NCBI GenBank assembly: GCA_013398275.1
Contig: VZSE01006462.1
Coordinates: 7,851,778 to 7,915,777 of the forward strand
Source of the DNA: Promerops cafer
Taxonomy: Eukaryota; Chordata; Aves; Passeriformes; Nectariniidae
Direction: 5' to 3'
DNA: 64,000 nucleotides
Shown here: positions 1-11,150 of the stretch, piece by piece
Position numbering within the stretch: the first letter of the stretch is position 1
Layout: each line of letters begins with the position of its first letter
Program-made: the position numbers and the translations under genes
The notes under the pieces: generated by a model
The model's input: only the letters and a program-made list of their open reading frames with translations
What the model was told of the DNA's origin: nothing
Database searches by the model: none

Positions 1-75
1 TTTTTTTCCCGTTTTGTTTGGTTTTGTTTTTTTTTTTTTTTTTGTGTTTTTTTTTTTTTTTTTTCTTTCTTTTCC
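1..75. repeat. T-rich low-complexity tract
   Basis: Almost pure T with scattered G and C, cut by the left window edge. It could be the poly-A end of a minus-strand retrotransposon or simple low-complexity DNA. No recognisable element body follows on the right, so I leave it unassigned. Confidence 0.8.
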
Positions 76-1112
76 TAATGGTAAAACAACCCAGAGATCT
101 GTCAGCTGGAAGTAGACTGGTTCCATGTGTATCGTTAGCAAAGACATACGCTAATGAGCTTATTAGAGGGTTGGGAGAGTCCTTTGGTTGCCTGCACTCC
201 TCCTCCTGGAGGCTGCAGTTACCACTCAGAAGCAGTGGGCTGTCCTTGTCTGCCTGGGACAATTATTAAGAAGGTAGAAAGTACATATCTTAGCAGTGAG
301 TTTCCAGCTATCTGCTGGCAGTGGAGTGCTGGTGGGTGTTCCCACAATTTAGGGTAGGGGCCGAGCTTCTCATAGATTGTCTTAATGCCTTCTTTCCCAA
401 ATCTGCCCCTTTCTCCTCATGCTCATAGAGGCTGTGTTCTCTCTAATGCCCCATCTGCTTGTCCCTATCACGCACCAGCAGCCTTGATGCCTGTTTCACT
501 GACAGTAACCCTCTTTCTAAAGAGATGCTGACTTGTGGACTGGACTCCAAGTAAGCATTAACAAGATTTGCATTTGCTTTCAGCTTATTAATCAGAGCCT
601 CTTCCGCTGGTGTTATCTCTGAGGAAAAGATCCAAGCCAGCAGTGTGCTCATCGTGCTCTTTACCCACACTGTGCCTGCTGGCACCTGCAAATGGATGTG
701 ATTCAGTGCGAACCTCTCACAAAGCAGCCTCCACCTTGCTGTCATCACATTGGCAGCACCATGGAATGCTGTTGCAGAGCTGCAGGTTTGAATGCCACTG
801 CCCTCCTTTTGCATCATTCTCACCTCTTGTAGTTTTTTGCCCAGACTATTTTGTTGACAATGTCAAAGTGAACCTGTCTCCTCATCGGCTTATTTTCTAA
901 CTGGGAGTTTTCACTGCTTGGCAATTGCAATTGCATCTGTCATTAGGGATGAATTCTGGATCCTTCAGCTAAAGGAAAACCAATAATCATGGCACTGTGC
1001 CATAGCTGCCTGTATACAGATGACCATGCTCATCATTTGGACATCCCTTAGCTGCACTGGAAAACAGATATGGGATGCAGCGAAGCCAGGCAGAAGGAGG
1101 AACAAAATAAAT

Positions 1113-1167
1113 GCGGCCGCGCTGCTCTCTGAGACGCGCAGCCACATGCTGAACAGATGCGTCAGCA
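1113..1167. promoter_or_regulatory. Small CpG patch with MARE-like inverted half-sites (candidate)
   Basis: GCGGCCGC at 1113-1120 and a GACGCGC run stand in otherwise CpG-poor DNA. They are followed by TGCTGA (1147-1152) and TCAGCA (1162-1167), the two arms of a Maf recognition element but separated by 9 bases rather than the usual 1-2. This is only a motif-level suggestion of a regulatory element. Confidence 0.2.
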
Positions 1168-4100
1168 CTAAGCTGTCTTCACCCAAGTGCAGAACTATAA
1201 ACTTTCTAAGACTCTTTCTACCCAAAAAGGGTATCTGCTCAGTCTGGAACAGATGACCATTTTGCTGAGCTGTTCAAAGCTCCTGTGATTATCAAATCTT
1301 AAAATACCTAAATATGAGATTGTTCCTCAACAAGCCTCCAAAAGCTGGAGCTGCATGCAAGGGCGAGGAGCAGTTTCCATGTAAATGCAAGATTTAAGAT
1401 GAACCAGACCCAGAATTGTTAATCCACTAATAGAAGAGAGAAAACACAGAAAGGTACCCATATGAATACAAACCCCAAATGCACAGAGGTAAAATCTAGA
1501 CAAACAAAATTAAAAGGGAAAAATGAATAATCTGAGGAATAATAAAGGTCTCTGTGCACAAAGACTTTGCATACAGTACTCATGGAAAGAGAAGTCATGG
1601 AGATTAAATGTACTGATAAAAGAAATAATACAAAATAACATCGTCAAGCAGGCAGGAAGTGAGACCAAGAGTCAGATTTTGAAGACACATGGTATTAATG
1701 TGGTGCAAAGGCATGGAAACAGGAATGATGCTGTAAACCTCAGAAAACCTAAGGATATGAGTACAAGGTAGCATCAAAAAAACCTGTTCCGAGATAAAAC
1801 CCCATGATGCAAACTAAAAAAAAAAATCCCTCAGGAAATCAAATGCAAAAGAAGCGGTAGGGTAGTAGGAAATATGTGAATCGATAAGATTTCAGTCTTG
1901 TTTGAGAGAAAAACTCAGTCAACCAAAGTACTGTAATGGTGGTAGGATGGTATAAAATTCAAGCTGCCAGCATTACTTGGAGTCCCTGGAAGGTGAGGGC
2001 TGTCATGGGTGTCACTGTGTGAATGTCTGTACCAACTCAGGCGGGATTCTGTTACACAGATCACAGTGACTCTGAGCGTGAGTGTTTTGCTGCACCCTTC
2101 TCTTACACACTTTTCCTACCAGAAACAGCAGGATGTTCTTTCTTTTCAGATACCCATGCTTCACTACACTTCAGTGTTTATTTCATTTGAGAACTAAGAA
2201 GGGTTGGCTGGTAATCAAGCTCCCTTTTCCCGAAAGTGCCCTTTTCCAAAAGTGCCTTTTGGGTGTCCCTGAAGCATGTATGTAAGCGTGCTTCCACTTT
2301 CCCTGTGCTGTGACTGGATGAGGAAAAGCTCAGCAAGCGCCGCAGCCAGGACAAGACAGCTCGAGTTCATGACTGAATACCTTCCTGGATGAGGGTTACT
2401 TGCTCTGGAGAAGCAGGATGATTCCCAGTGCTTCGTGGCTCACGGTGGTAATGTTAAAAGCACCCAGGTAAGTCAAATGGCTCCTCTGCAAGATTATGGA
2501 CCTCACCTAGATAAATAAAGTTGGCAGCGGCATTTAGGCTCCTATCTGCAGAAGTGAGTAATCCCAGTCAACAACAGAAGTGGGATTAGCTGAATCTCCT
2601 GAGAGCAGCATGCATCTCACAACCTTTTGCTGGCCACAACCTGGTTTGATAGAGTTCAGTAAGTGGAATAAAATTTGACTGTAACCACAGTAAAATGTAC
2701 TTTTCTCTCACGTCAGTCACATGCATTTGCTGACCTCCTTAGGATTATGTGCCAAAGAGGGAAAAGCAACAAAGCTGTATCTAAATATAATTTCTAAATG
2801 GATTTAATAATAGTTTTTTAAACTAGCAGACATTATTTATACTATTTTCCCACCATCAAACAGCTGCTGAATTCATAAAAAAAGGAAAAAAACCAGCACA
2901 GACATGGTTACCACATATAACCATTACATACCACCAGAAAACAGATAATCATTTATCCTGTCCCAAAATAAAGCTGTATGATTGAAAAGGCAACAACACT
3001 ATGCGATGCTAGTGAGTTCTAGTTTGGAGTACCAATTGTTCCAGCAGAAGACATCTGGTGGCTTTTTGACTGAATTCATTGTCACCACAGAACCAAAAGA
3101 CACCCAAAGGAAGAAGAAATGTCTAGCAATCATGTTTGATGTGAGTTGTTTCACCGTTAAGTTTGAGGGTGTAAAGCAACCGAAGTAGAGAATGACACTT
3201 AATCTCTAGAGAGCATTTTAAAAGAGTTATTGCTTGTGACTCTCCATGATGCTGAAACTGCAATGCTACAATTTTGAGATACGCAACAAAGAGAGGGAAT
3301 TAGATATACATAGCTGACTTAATTTTCTGGTCATGAAAGTACAGCAGATGAACCAAAATGTGAGATCCTCAAATTGCTAGAAAAATGGGTAAGAGAAAGG
3401 CACAGAAAGCAATCAAGCCAATTATTTACCATTGTCAAGGAAGCATCTGAAAGGAAGCTGACAACAAACCATATGAAACAAGTGCTCATATCTATAATTT
3501 TGTGGAGCTGGGCATATGCCAAAGGAGAGTTCCCACCCACATGCACAGAGTAATTGAATTTTTGAGGCAGTCTGGGCATACAGGATAGAGCATAGATAAA
3601 GGCATTTGGCTCACAGCATTCGGATCACAGGCACTTCCTTAGAGCACCTTCTGAAACTGAAGTGTGTCTCCAAAAACCTGGAGCTGTCACTGTTTGGCAT
3701 ACATGGCCAGGGATATCAAAGACCTGGTAAACGGCTGGGCTTTGTGTGGGTATCTGCCAAAACAACCCAAAGCTGATGAAATGTACATAACATTTAGTTT
3801 GTCTGTGCTCAAAATAAAGGAGAGTGTGGGAATGAACCTGAGTACTGGTAGCACATTATCCACACTGTTTAATTGTCATTCCTGGCTTCTCTTGGATGAT
3901 TCAAACTTAGGTTTCTTCAAGCAACTACCCTGCAGATTAGTGGGCATGATCTAGTGCATTCCATTTGAAAATTGGGCCCAGTAATCAGTCCCTGATCCTC
4001 CCTTATTCAATGGTGTAGATATAGATAGTTACAGGTGCCTCAGAAAAAGTGAAATGTTGGCTGTGCCCTCCTACTCACACCACATATATTTTTCACTACT

Positions 4101-4179
4101 GCCTAACTGAGCTGACCCACTTGAGACCCTGAAATTGCCTTGGCTGCCCATCCCTCCCTGTCTGTGCACACACTGTGGA

Positions 4180-4202
4180 CTGTCAGACTTTCAGTCTGAC
4201 AG
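4180..4202. repeat. Perfect inverted repeat, 10-bp arms, 3-bp loop
   Basis: CTGTCAGACT (4180-4189) is followed by TTC and then the exact reverse complement AGTCTGACAG (4193-4202). A further copy of CTGTCAGAC lies about 10 bases downstream. The arrangement could form a small hairpin in DNA or RNA. No gene is attached to it. Confidence 0.85.
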
Positions 4203-4721
4203 GAAGCAGATGACTGTCAGACACTGCACTGACCACAGCAGGAATCATTTCAGCAGGCCTGGTACCCTCAGCCTCGTGCTTTCAGATAACAGCCCTGACT
4301 TAGGCCACTCTGTTCAGATGTCATCATGTTATGATGACAAAGCTTAATCACTGCTTAAAAGTGCCACAGACCTATAAAAGCATGCTGCTAAAAAGAAAAT
4401 ATATGCTAAACCATCCCTGAATATAGTGACATTCCCTGCAGAAAGTGTTAACAGCAGCCTGGTGAAAACGCATGCTGTCAGGATGGATATATACCTTTGG
4501 TACTTTACCCCATCAAACAGATGTGGTAGTAAGAGCAAGAAATAGGATGAAAGGGAAATACCTATGGGCCAAAGCCTGCCACTGTGGGCAAACTACAGTC
4601 CTCCAAGAACTTAACATTAAATTGATAAAGACAGGCAAAAAAGTATCAGCCCACAATTACTAAATACCCCACCACCAGAAGTGCAAGGCTGTTGGTCGTC
4701 AGTGGGAGAATAGCCTGATAC

Positions 4722-4894
4722 ATATTTTGGTGTTGAGCACCTAGAAAGTGTATACCTGACTCTTCACAATGCCTCACAAACCCAGGGTGTTTGCAGTCAA
4801 ACAAGCTCAATATTTTGGTATTGAGCACCTAGAAAGTATACACCTGACTCTTCACAATGCCTCACAAACCCAGGGTGTTTGCAGTCAAACAAGC
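4722..4894. repeat. 88-bp tandem duplication (two copies)
   Basis: The unit starting ATATTTTGGTGTTGAGCACC at 4722 recurs at 4810 and runs to about 4894. The copies differ at only a few positions (TGTTGAGC versus TATTGAGC, GTGTATACC versus GTATACACC), so the duplication is recent on an evolutionary scale. It has no coding potential that I recognise. Confidence 0.93.
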
Positions 4895-4911
4895 AGATCA
4901 CTCAGAGAGAG

Positions 4912-4929
4912 ATTATCTCTAGAGATAAT
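4912..4929. repeat. Perfect 18-bp palindrome containing paired GATA motifs
   Basis: ATTATCTCT (4912-4920) abuts its exact reverse complement AGAGATAAT (4921-4929). Each arm contains a GATA-type core (AGATAA / TTATCT). It begins 18 bases after the 88-bp tandem duplication ends. Confidence 0.85.
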
Positions 4930-7900
4930 TAAGTGCTATCTTAACATGTAAACAAGGAGCAGTATTCACACTCATTTTTTGAGACAAATTTAAATGTTGC
5001 AAGACAAATCACACAAGTGGGAGGCATTATACCAGGATTAGGTATGGGATTGTGTCTAGGGACCTCAAAAACTCAACATGTAGTGTTTGACAAAGGAGTG
5101 TTGCAGCAGAGTGGGAGTAGCTGGGGCGCCTGCTGAGGGCTGCCTGGGACAGGAGGCCCAGTTTGCTCCCTACACTGCTGCCACATGAACCATTCCATGC
5201 CCCTTGGCCACCACACAGGACAGGGCAAAGGGATTTTTATTTTGTCTCTCCCTTTCTGTGTGTGCGCGTGTACAGAATGAGAGGCATGATGCTTTGGGAG
5301 GACTTGAAGGCCAGCCAAAATGAAAGCAAGAGAAATCATTGGAGCAGCCAACAGGCTCCAGCAAGAGGGGAAGGGGACACTGAAGTATGTAGTAGTCTTT
5401 CCATTAATTTCAGGGCAGGCTGGATCAAACCCATATAAGCCCAAGGCTAGAAACAGGAAATATCATGCCAAACAAACGGTGGCAGTGAAAGCAATCAAGC
5501 AATTTGTGCACAGAGAGGGGACAGAGCTTTGTCCTACTATGGCTGGTGACATACTATTACAGCATTCTAGAATCCTTTAGAATGAGTTTCCTCACTATCT
5601 GATTATTTGAGATTTTTTTGTTTTGTTTTTAATCCATTGTGCTCTGAAAGAAAAATACGAAGAGAACCCTCTTCTTCCCTCTGTCCTTAGGAATAACAGA
5701 CCATTTCAGGCAAAGAAACCTCTGGCACTTCAAACAGCAGAGGTAGAGCTAACATTCCTTAATGAATTACTTGGTAAGTGCCCAAGAGATTCATACTTTG
5801 AAAAATATTTTTGTTATTTAAATTTAGAGAAGGGAGCACTTAAATCACAAGCCAGTAATCTCCCTTTACTCTTTGGGGCCTGTTACTTTGTTCTGCTTTG
5901 AGGTGTGCAAAATTTACTTTGACATCTCTTGCTTCTGGAATATTTAAAGTTTAAGATGATTTTTTTGACAAAACAATCTATTTTTCAGAGGTTTGTGCTT
6001 CACACTTCACAGATGCTTGTAGTCAGATGGGCCAGATTCTCAGCTCTACGAAAACTCATTGTAATTACCCAGGGAATTTTAAGGGCATTCTTAGATCAGC
6101 ACAGTAAGAAAAACAATGAGCTTCACTATGAGCATGTCTCACCGAGGAAAAGAAACAGTATCAGTTGGCTAAAACTAGTATTTTATATCACAACATGTAT
6201 GGTGTGTACTTCACTCACAGTCTTCTCACGAATTGCTGTGGATGGTTTTCTCTGCAAAACAGGTATTGTTAAATACTATTGCTGAAAAAACTAGAGCTGG
6301 AAACACTCCATAAACAATCCCAAATGCCCAGAAAATTAGCAATCTGTGGCTTCTCCCCCTTGTTCTGGTCTGGGCTATTGTTTTGAGCTGTTGCTGGCAC
6401 AGTACTTCTGTCCTGTCCCAAATCTTTTTAAAGTGCAGTCACTCAAGATCTAATCAACTTTAAGGACCCTATGAAACTAAGGGCATTGTCACTTAGCACT
6501 GCAGTGCAGCACAGTGCAGAGCCCCACCAGTGAGCATCACATGAGCTCTTCTGGAATGGGAAGACATCGTTGTGCTGCCTGTTTTCCCAACAAATTTGCT
6601 AATTTCATGCAAGCTTTGGGAACCAAGGCAAAGATTTCTGCTAGGTGCTTTGTATGCCTCGTGTCATGCAATTCTGAGCAAGACTTTTGGCATCTGGTGA
6701 GTTCAGGCGTTTTAACTGTATGGTCTTTGGAGTAGATCCACCTGTAAAAGCAAGTAGAGCTGCTAAACAAGATCCTCTTGAGAAAGAAAGGCAGACACTA
6801 AGACTGGAGGGCTGGCCTAGGTAAAACTAAAAGGGGAAGAAGCAGAGAAGAAGAGGTACCCACCATTCCTCCACCAGCTCTCCCATGCCTCCAGAGCCAG
6901 TCAGTATTCCTGTGGTAGCCCTACTCCAGCTTGCTCACTGGGCTTACTCCATGCCCACACTGCTGACACAGAACCACAAACCCCTCTAGCCTTACTGGCA
7001 GTCACACCAACTTGCACACCCAAGAGCAAAGTTGTCTTGGAACTGCAGTCAACAAATGTGGTGACTGGCATTTGATTGCATATTTAATGTTGCATTTCCC
7101 AGTCTGAGGATCAGCTATTGACAGTGATATGATCTATGCTAGGACTATTGCAGAACAGTGTCAAATTTGCAAGGAAGGAAGCAAAAGTGTTATAGTATGG
7201 ATTTTCTTTTTAATTAATAGCTGCATGGAGTTACAAATGAAATGCTGGAAACAGTTTTGAAGAGTGTTTGATCAGTCAAAAGCTAGGCGAGACTCCCAAA
7301 AATGTCTGATAAGTACCACTTGAGGTTGTATCATATCTAGAAACTAGAACATTTACATTTTGTGTCAGAACATTCACATAAGAGCAAAGGGAGTGGAAAA
7401 AGTATATGTGAGGAACTTGACCGATTTATGACCCAGAACAGTAGCATGAGACTTAAGTACAAATTTAGAGAACCCCAGGAAACATGACGGGTAGCAAACA
7501 AAAGAAGTAAGGGACCAAGGAGTCCCTTGCCTAATAGAGACCTCTTCTCATTACCTGAACATCCTCTGGTCAGTGTTAAAACACATATCTGTCCTGGCCA
7601 CCTGAACTGTGCTTCACAGGGCCAAATAAAGAAAAAACCAAAACAAAACCCCAAGAGTAAGCACACATGGAATTAGCTATCCACACTTCTACACAAGTGG
7701 GACTGCTGCCAGAGGAAAGGATGTCAGTGTTAGCATCCTCACTGGTGGCTAAGAAAGAGAAATGTGGCACTTGTGGTGAGCCCTCAGTCCAATACAGTCC
7801 ATTCTGGCAGCCCCGGGGTCCTCTATTGTAATGACTTTCTCTTGGGAAAGAAATTCCCTATTTGTGCTATGATTTTGTTCAGTATATTATGTCTTAATCT

Positions 7901-10254
7901 GAACATGTTTTTTAACATATTTCCTTTTAATATGTGCTTACGAATTGAATATATACTCATGTTTACATAACTGTGATTAATTGTACTTGTTTATAAGAAT
8001 CTGTGATATTTGTTCTTATTCAGCATGGGCTTTTCATACAGAGTTTAGGAGTATTGAATATAGTAATTTCTTTATTCTTCACCAATATAGTGTTTTTCTT
8101 GATCAAAAGTATTCATATATCCATAGTAAGAGCATTAAAAGACATTCAAGATCCATAAATTAATCCACACAATAAAAACACACAGAATTCAATTTTCTTT
8201 GTTCATCTTCACAAACTGCTGTCATGTAGCTCCAAAGTCATTCTCTTTCTCTCACTGTCCCCAACTCCCCCCCCACCTTTATTTTTTATACAAACTTGGC
8301 AGATTTAGGCTATGTATTAGGTATGTTTGAGAATTATGCTTTTGCTTTGTACTGAATGGAAAAAAATGTAGTTTTCTGTTTCAAGATAAAAAAATCAAAG
8401 AAATTAACACTTGTTGGAAACTCCGTGCTATCCAGCTTTCCAGCTGAAAAAAAATATTACTAATTGCATATTGTTTATGAGACTTAAGTGGTCCACAAAT
8501 CCTGATCAAAAGTTTCCTAACTCAAAGTTATTTAAAGCAGTACAGACCATTCCAGTTAGTCAGATGTGAGTTTAAAGCTTACACTTGTATCAGGATAGAG
8601 GGGGATTCTCCGAGGTTTTTATTGCTTCTGAAGGAACTTTGGTATTTGTCACAGGTCTGAGTGTTTTGGAAAGGAAAGGGAAGCATTAATTGCTGTTACA
8701 AGTCCACTCCCCATAGCTTGAAAATCTTGACTATCAAAACAGCCTGTATGTAATTTTAAGTAGTCTTTTTCTTCTTTGTCTCTAATGTACCCATAACCTC
8801 TCAAATGACATTTTTCCATCTACTTAGCCACTTTTTATACAATATTCTGAAACTAGCAACATTTATCTTGGAAATGCTTTATTAAGTATTTTGACTTTGC
8901 TGTATGCATTTGGAAAGCACATCAGCTTCATAAACAAAAAATAATATAGATTTTTCTCTTTTTATCAAATTTCATTATGCAGTGAGAAGAACTGTGAGGT
9001 GCTTTTATTGAAGTTGTTTTCTTGTCTGTTATTGCTAAAGGCTTTCAAAAAAGGTACAATCTAAACGGTAATTCATGAGAGCACTTTCAGGACTGATCGT
9101 GATGCCACGGTGGGACTATGCTGATGTGCAATTATTGGGATTTTTTGCCACATTTAGTGGAGTTGATCCCAGTTTATACTAGCACAGATGAGAATATGCG
9201 CAGAAATAAAGGCTTTGACGCTCTTAGAAATATGTCATCTTATGTCTTTGCTGTTTTAGACCTCAATTTCCCCATCATTTGAGTTCTGCTTTGAATCTCA
9301 ACAGTTCATTAAATACTGTGTCAGTGAAGTCAGAATTTGGAAGATCTGTTAATGAGTTGCTATTGGGGAAGGCACCTTAATATGATGGATGTGGTTTAGG
9401 ATTTTACTGAAGTAACTGTGAAGAAGATTTAGGAGGCTTATATAAGAGTACTGGATGATTTAAGGAGAAGAGGAAGTTAACTGGAATTCTGAAAGATGGT
9501 CCTGTTGGCTTTGTGAAACACATACTCTTGTTTCTTCTGTGGGAAGAGGGACAACCCAGCAACCTTCTCCCCCACCTAGACATCTGTAATCCCTCTACAT
9601 AGTGTGAAACATGGTAAACCGAGACTCCATGTCATGCACTGTGAGCAGATCTCTAATATTTTCATCATAAACATTTACGGCCAGCTTAATTATCTTTTCC
9701 TTTTTGTACATGGTCGTTAAATTTCAGTTCAGTTTTCTGGAACTGGAATTTTTGTGTGCCCCCCCCCACCTTTTTTTTTTTCTTTTATAAAGACAAAATT
9801 TACGCTTAGCTTTGAATCTCTTCCAAAAGGATTCTGAATTTTCTAGCACAGATTTTTTGCTTGGCCAGGCAATGTGTGCACTTCCTCTCATGAGGCCCAC
9901 CACTGGGATGGATACAAGAAACTCGATGAGGTATCTGAAATGACTCCAGTACCCACCCATCTTATCCCCCTTAAGTGACCTTTCTGAAGTCAACAGGCTT
10001 CTTAATGCTGCCTGCAAAGTGATCTTTTATATTAACTTTATGCAAAACAAAAACAGATCAGAGGACTCTTTGAAGACTAAAGCACACCTCTAGCTCCCCA
10101 AAACTTGGTGATGTCCAAGGCCTTTTTATCTTCCTTCTTTACTTGCGATATTTTTTTTTTATTGTATTACATATTTAATCCTCTCTGCCTATGAGGCACA
10201 TTATCACCAAGTAAAAAAAATAGCTCTGGTAGACTGCCTTGAGGAATAACCTTG
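4930..10254. other. AT-rich non-coding stretch
   Basis: No exon, RNA gene or known repeat was recognised. The DNA is especially AT-rich around 7850-8200 and 8800-9000. Short C runs occur near 8268 and 9759. A 12-bp palindrome GCACTGCAGTGC lies at 6496-6507. Open frames here are short and of random composition. Confidence 0.6.
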
Positions 10255-10745
10255 TGCACAGTCCTTGCCCAAAGCAGGTCCAGCTATACCAGAATGATTC
10301 CAACTCACATCTGTCACATTTGCTTTTAGAAGCCAAGAGTGATGGATATTCCACAACCTCCCTAGGCAACCTTTTCCACTGTTTACTGTCCTTATCACTA
10401 GAGGAAGCTGTCTCTCGCACCAACCCTTAGTCCCTCTTGGTGCAATCAAAATACATTACACTTGTCCTATCTCCAAAGAACATATGAATAATTTCTCTTC
10501 TCCCTTTTTGCATCTGTCTTTTCCTTAAAGGCTCCTAATATCTTTCCTCAAGTTTTTTTTTCCTGCTAGACCAATCAACATCAACCCTTCCTAGCAGGTC
10601 ATTTTTCCTACACCCTCAATTTTAATTTCTGTCTTTTTTGAAGGATGATGCCCCAAACTGGTTGATATTTTCCAGCAAGGACATTAGAAGCAAGCACCAA
10701 ATAGAACATGGAGATTATTTTGCAGGTTTTAATAACAGTTCTTCT
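10255..10745 (-). mobile_element. CR1 LINE fragment (old, diverged), minus orientation
   Basis: Read as the reverse complement, the block follows the CR1 3' region in order. Seen on the plus strand, this gives the segment reading ATTCCACAACCTCCCTAGGC, then the 'CTCTTGGTGCAA' and 'TTGTCCTATC' segments, then a pyrimidine-rich part, and finally the 'ATGCCCCAAACTGG' segment near 10649. It is clearly mutated and carries no intact reverse-transcriptase frame. Boundaries are approximate because I could not align it to a consensus. Confidence 0.8.
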
Positions 10746-11026
10746 GCATGGCTTACTGGAGTCCACTAGCCCCTGTGTAACCTTGTTCAGTCTTGTAAGC
10801 CCAAGTTTCCACCAAGCTGAGTTGTGAGTCACTTCCTTCAAAGGGCTGCTCAAGCTTACAATGACCATGAGCAGAGGTGCTATTTGAAGATGTAATAAGA
10901 AGAGCCTGGAAAGCAAACCAAAGGAGTGGGGACCCACTGCAGGATGCACTGTGTGGACAGTCCCTTTGTGCTTTAAATCTGCTTGGAATCATGGAATATA
11001 AATGAATTAAGAGATTTTAACTTGTA
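10746..11026. other. Non-coding spacer between CR1 and A/C-rich tract
   Basis: Nothing recognisable; possibly more heavily diverged CR1 sequence at its left end. Confidence 0.4.
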
Positions 11027-11150
11027 GAAAAAAAACCCAAACAAACAAAACAAACAAACCCCGAGCCACAAAGCCCCCAAAACACCCCAAAACCAAAAAG
11101 ACAAACAACAACTGCAACAAAAAACCCAACAAAAACTGCAAAACCCCCCA
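11027..11150. repeat. A/C-rich low-complexity tract
   Basis: About 120 bases built almost entirely of A and C on the plus strand (CAAA, AACCC and CCCC runs) with very few T. It is compositionally like the tract at 43500-43681. Confidence 0.85.

Larger units (their letters stand above)
76..4721. other. Non-coding stretch, probably intergenic or intronic
   Basis: No exon with recognisable protein similarity on either strand; open frames are short and of random composition. It holds a small CpG patch with a NotI site near 1113-1120 and an inverted repeat at 4180-4202, listed separately. No known transposable element was recognised in the rest. Confidence 0.6.
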
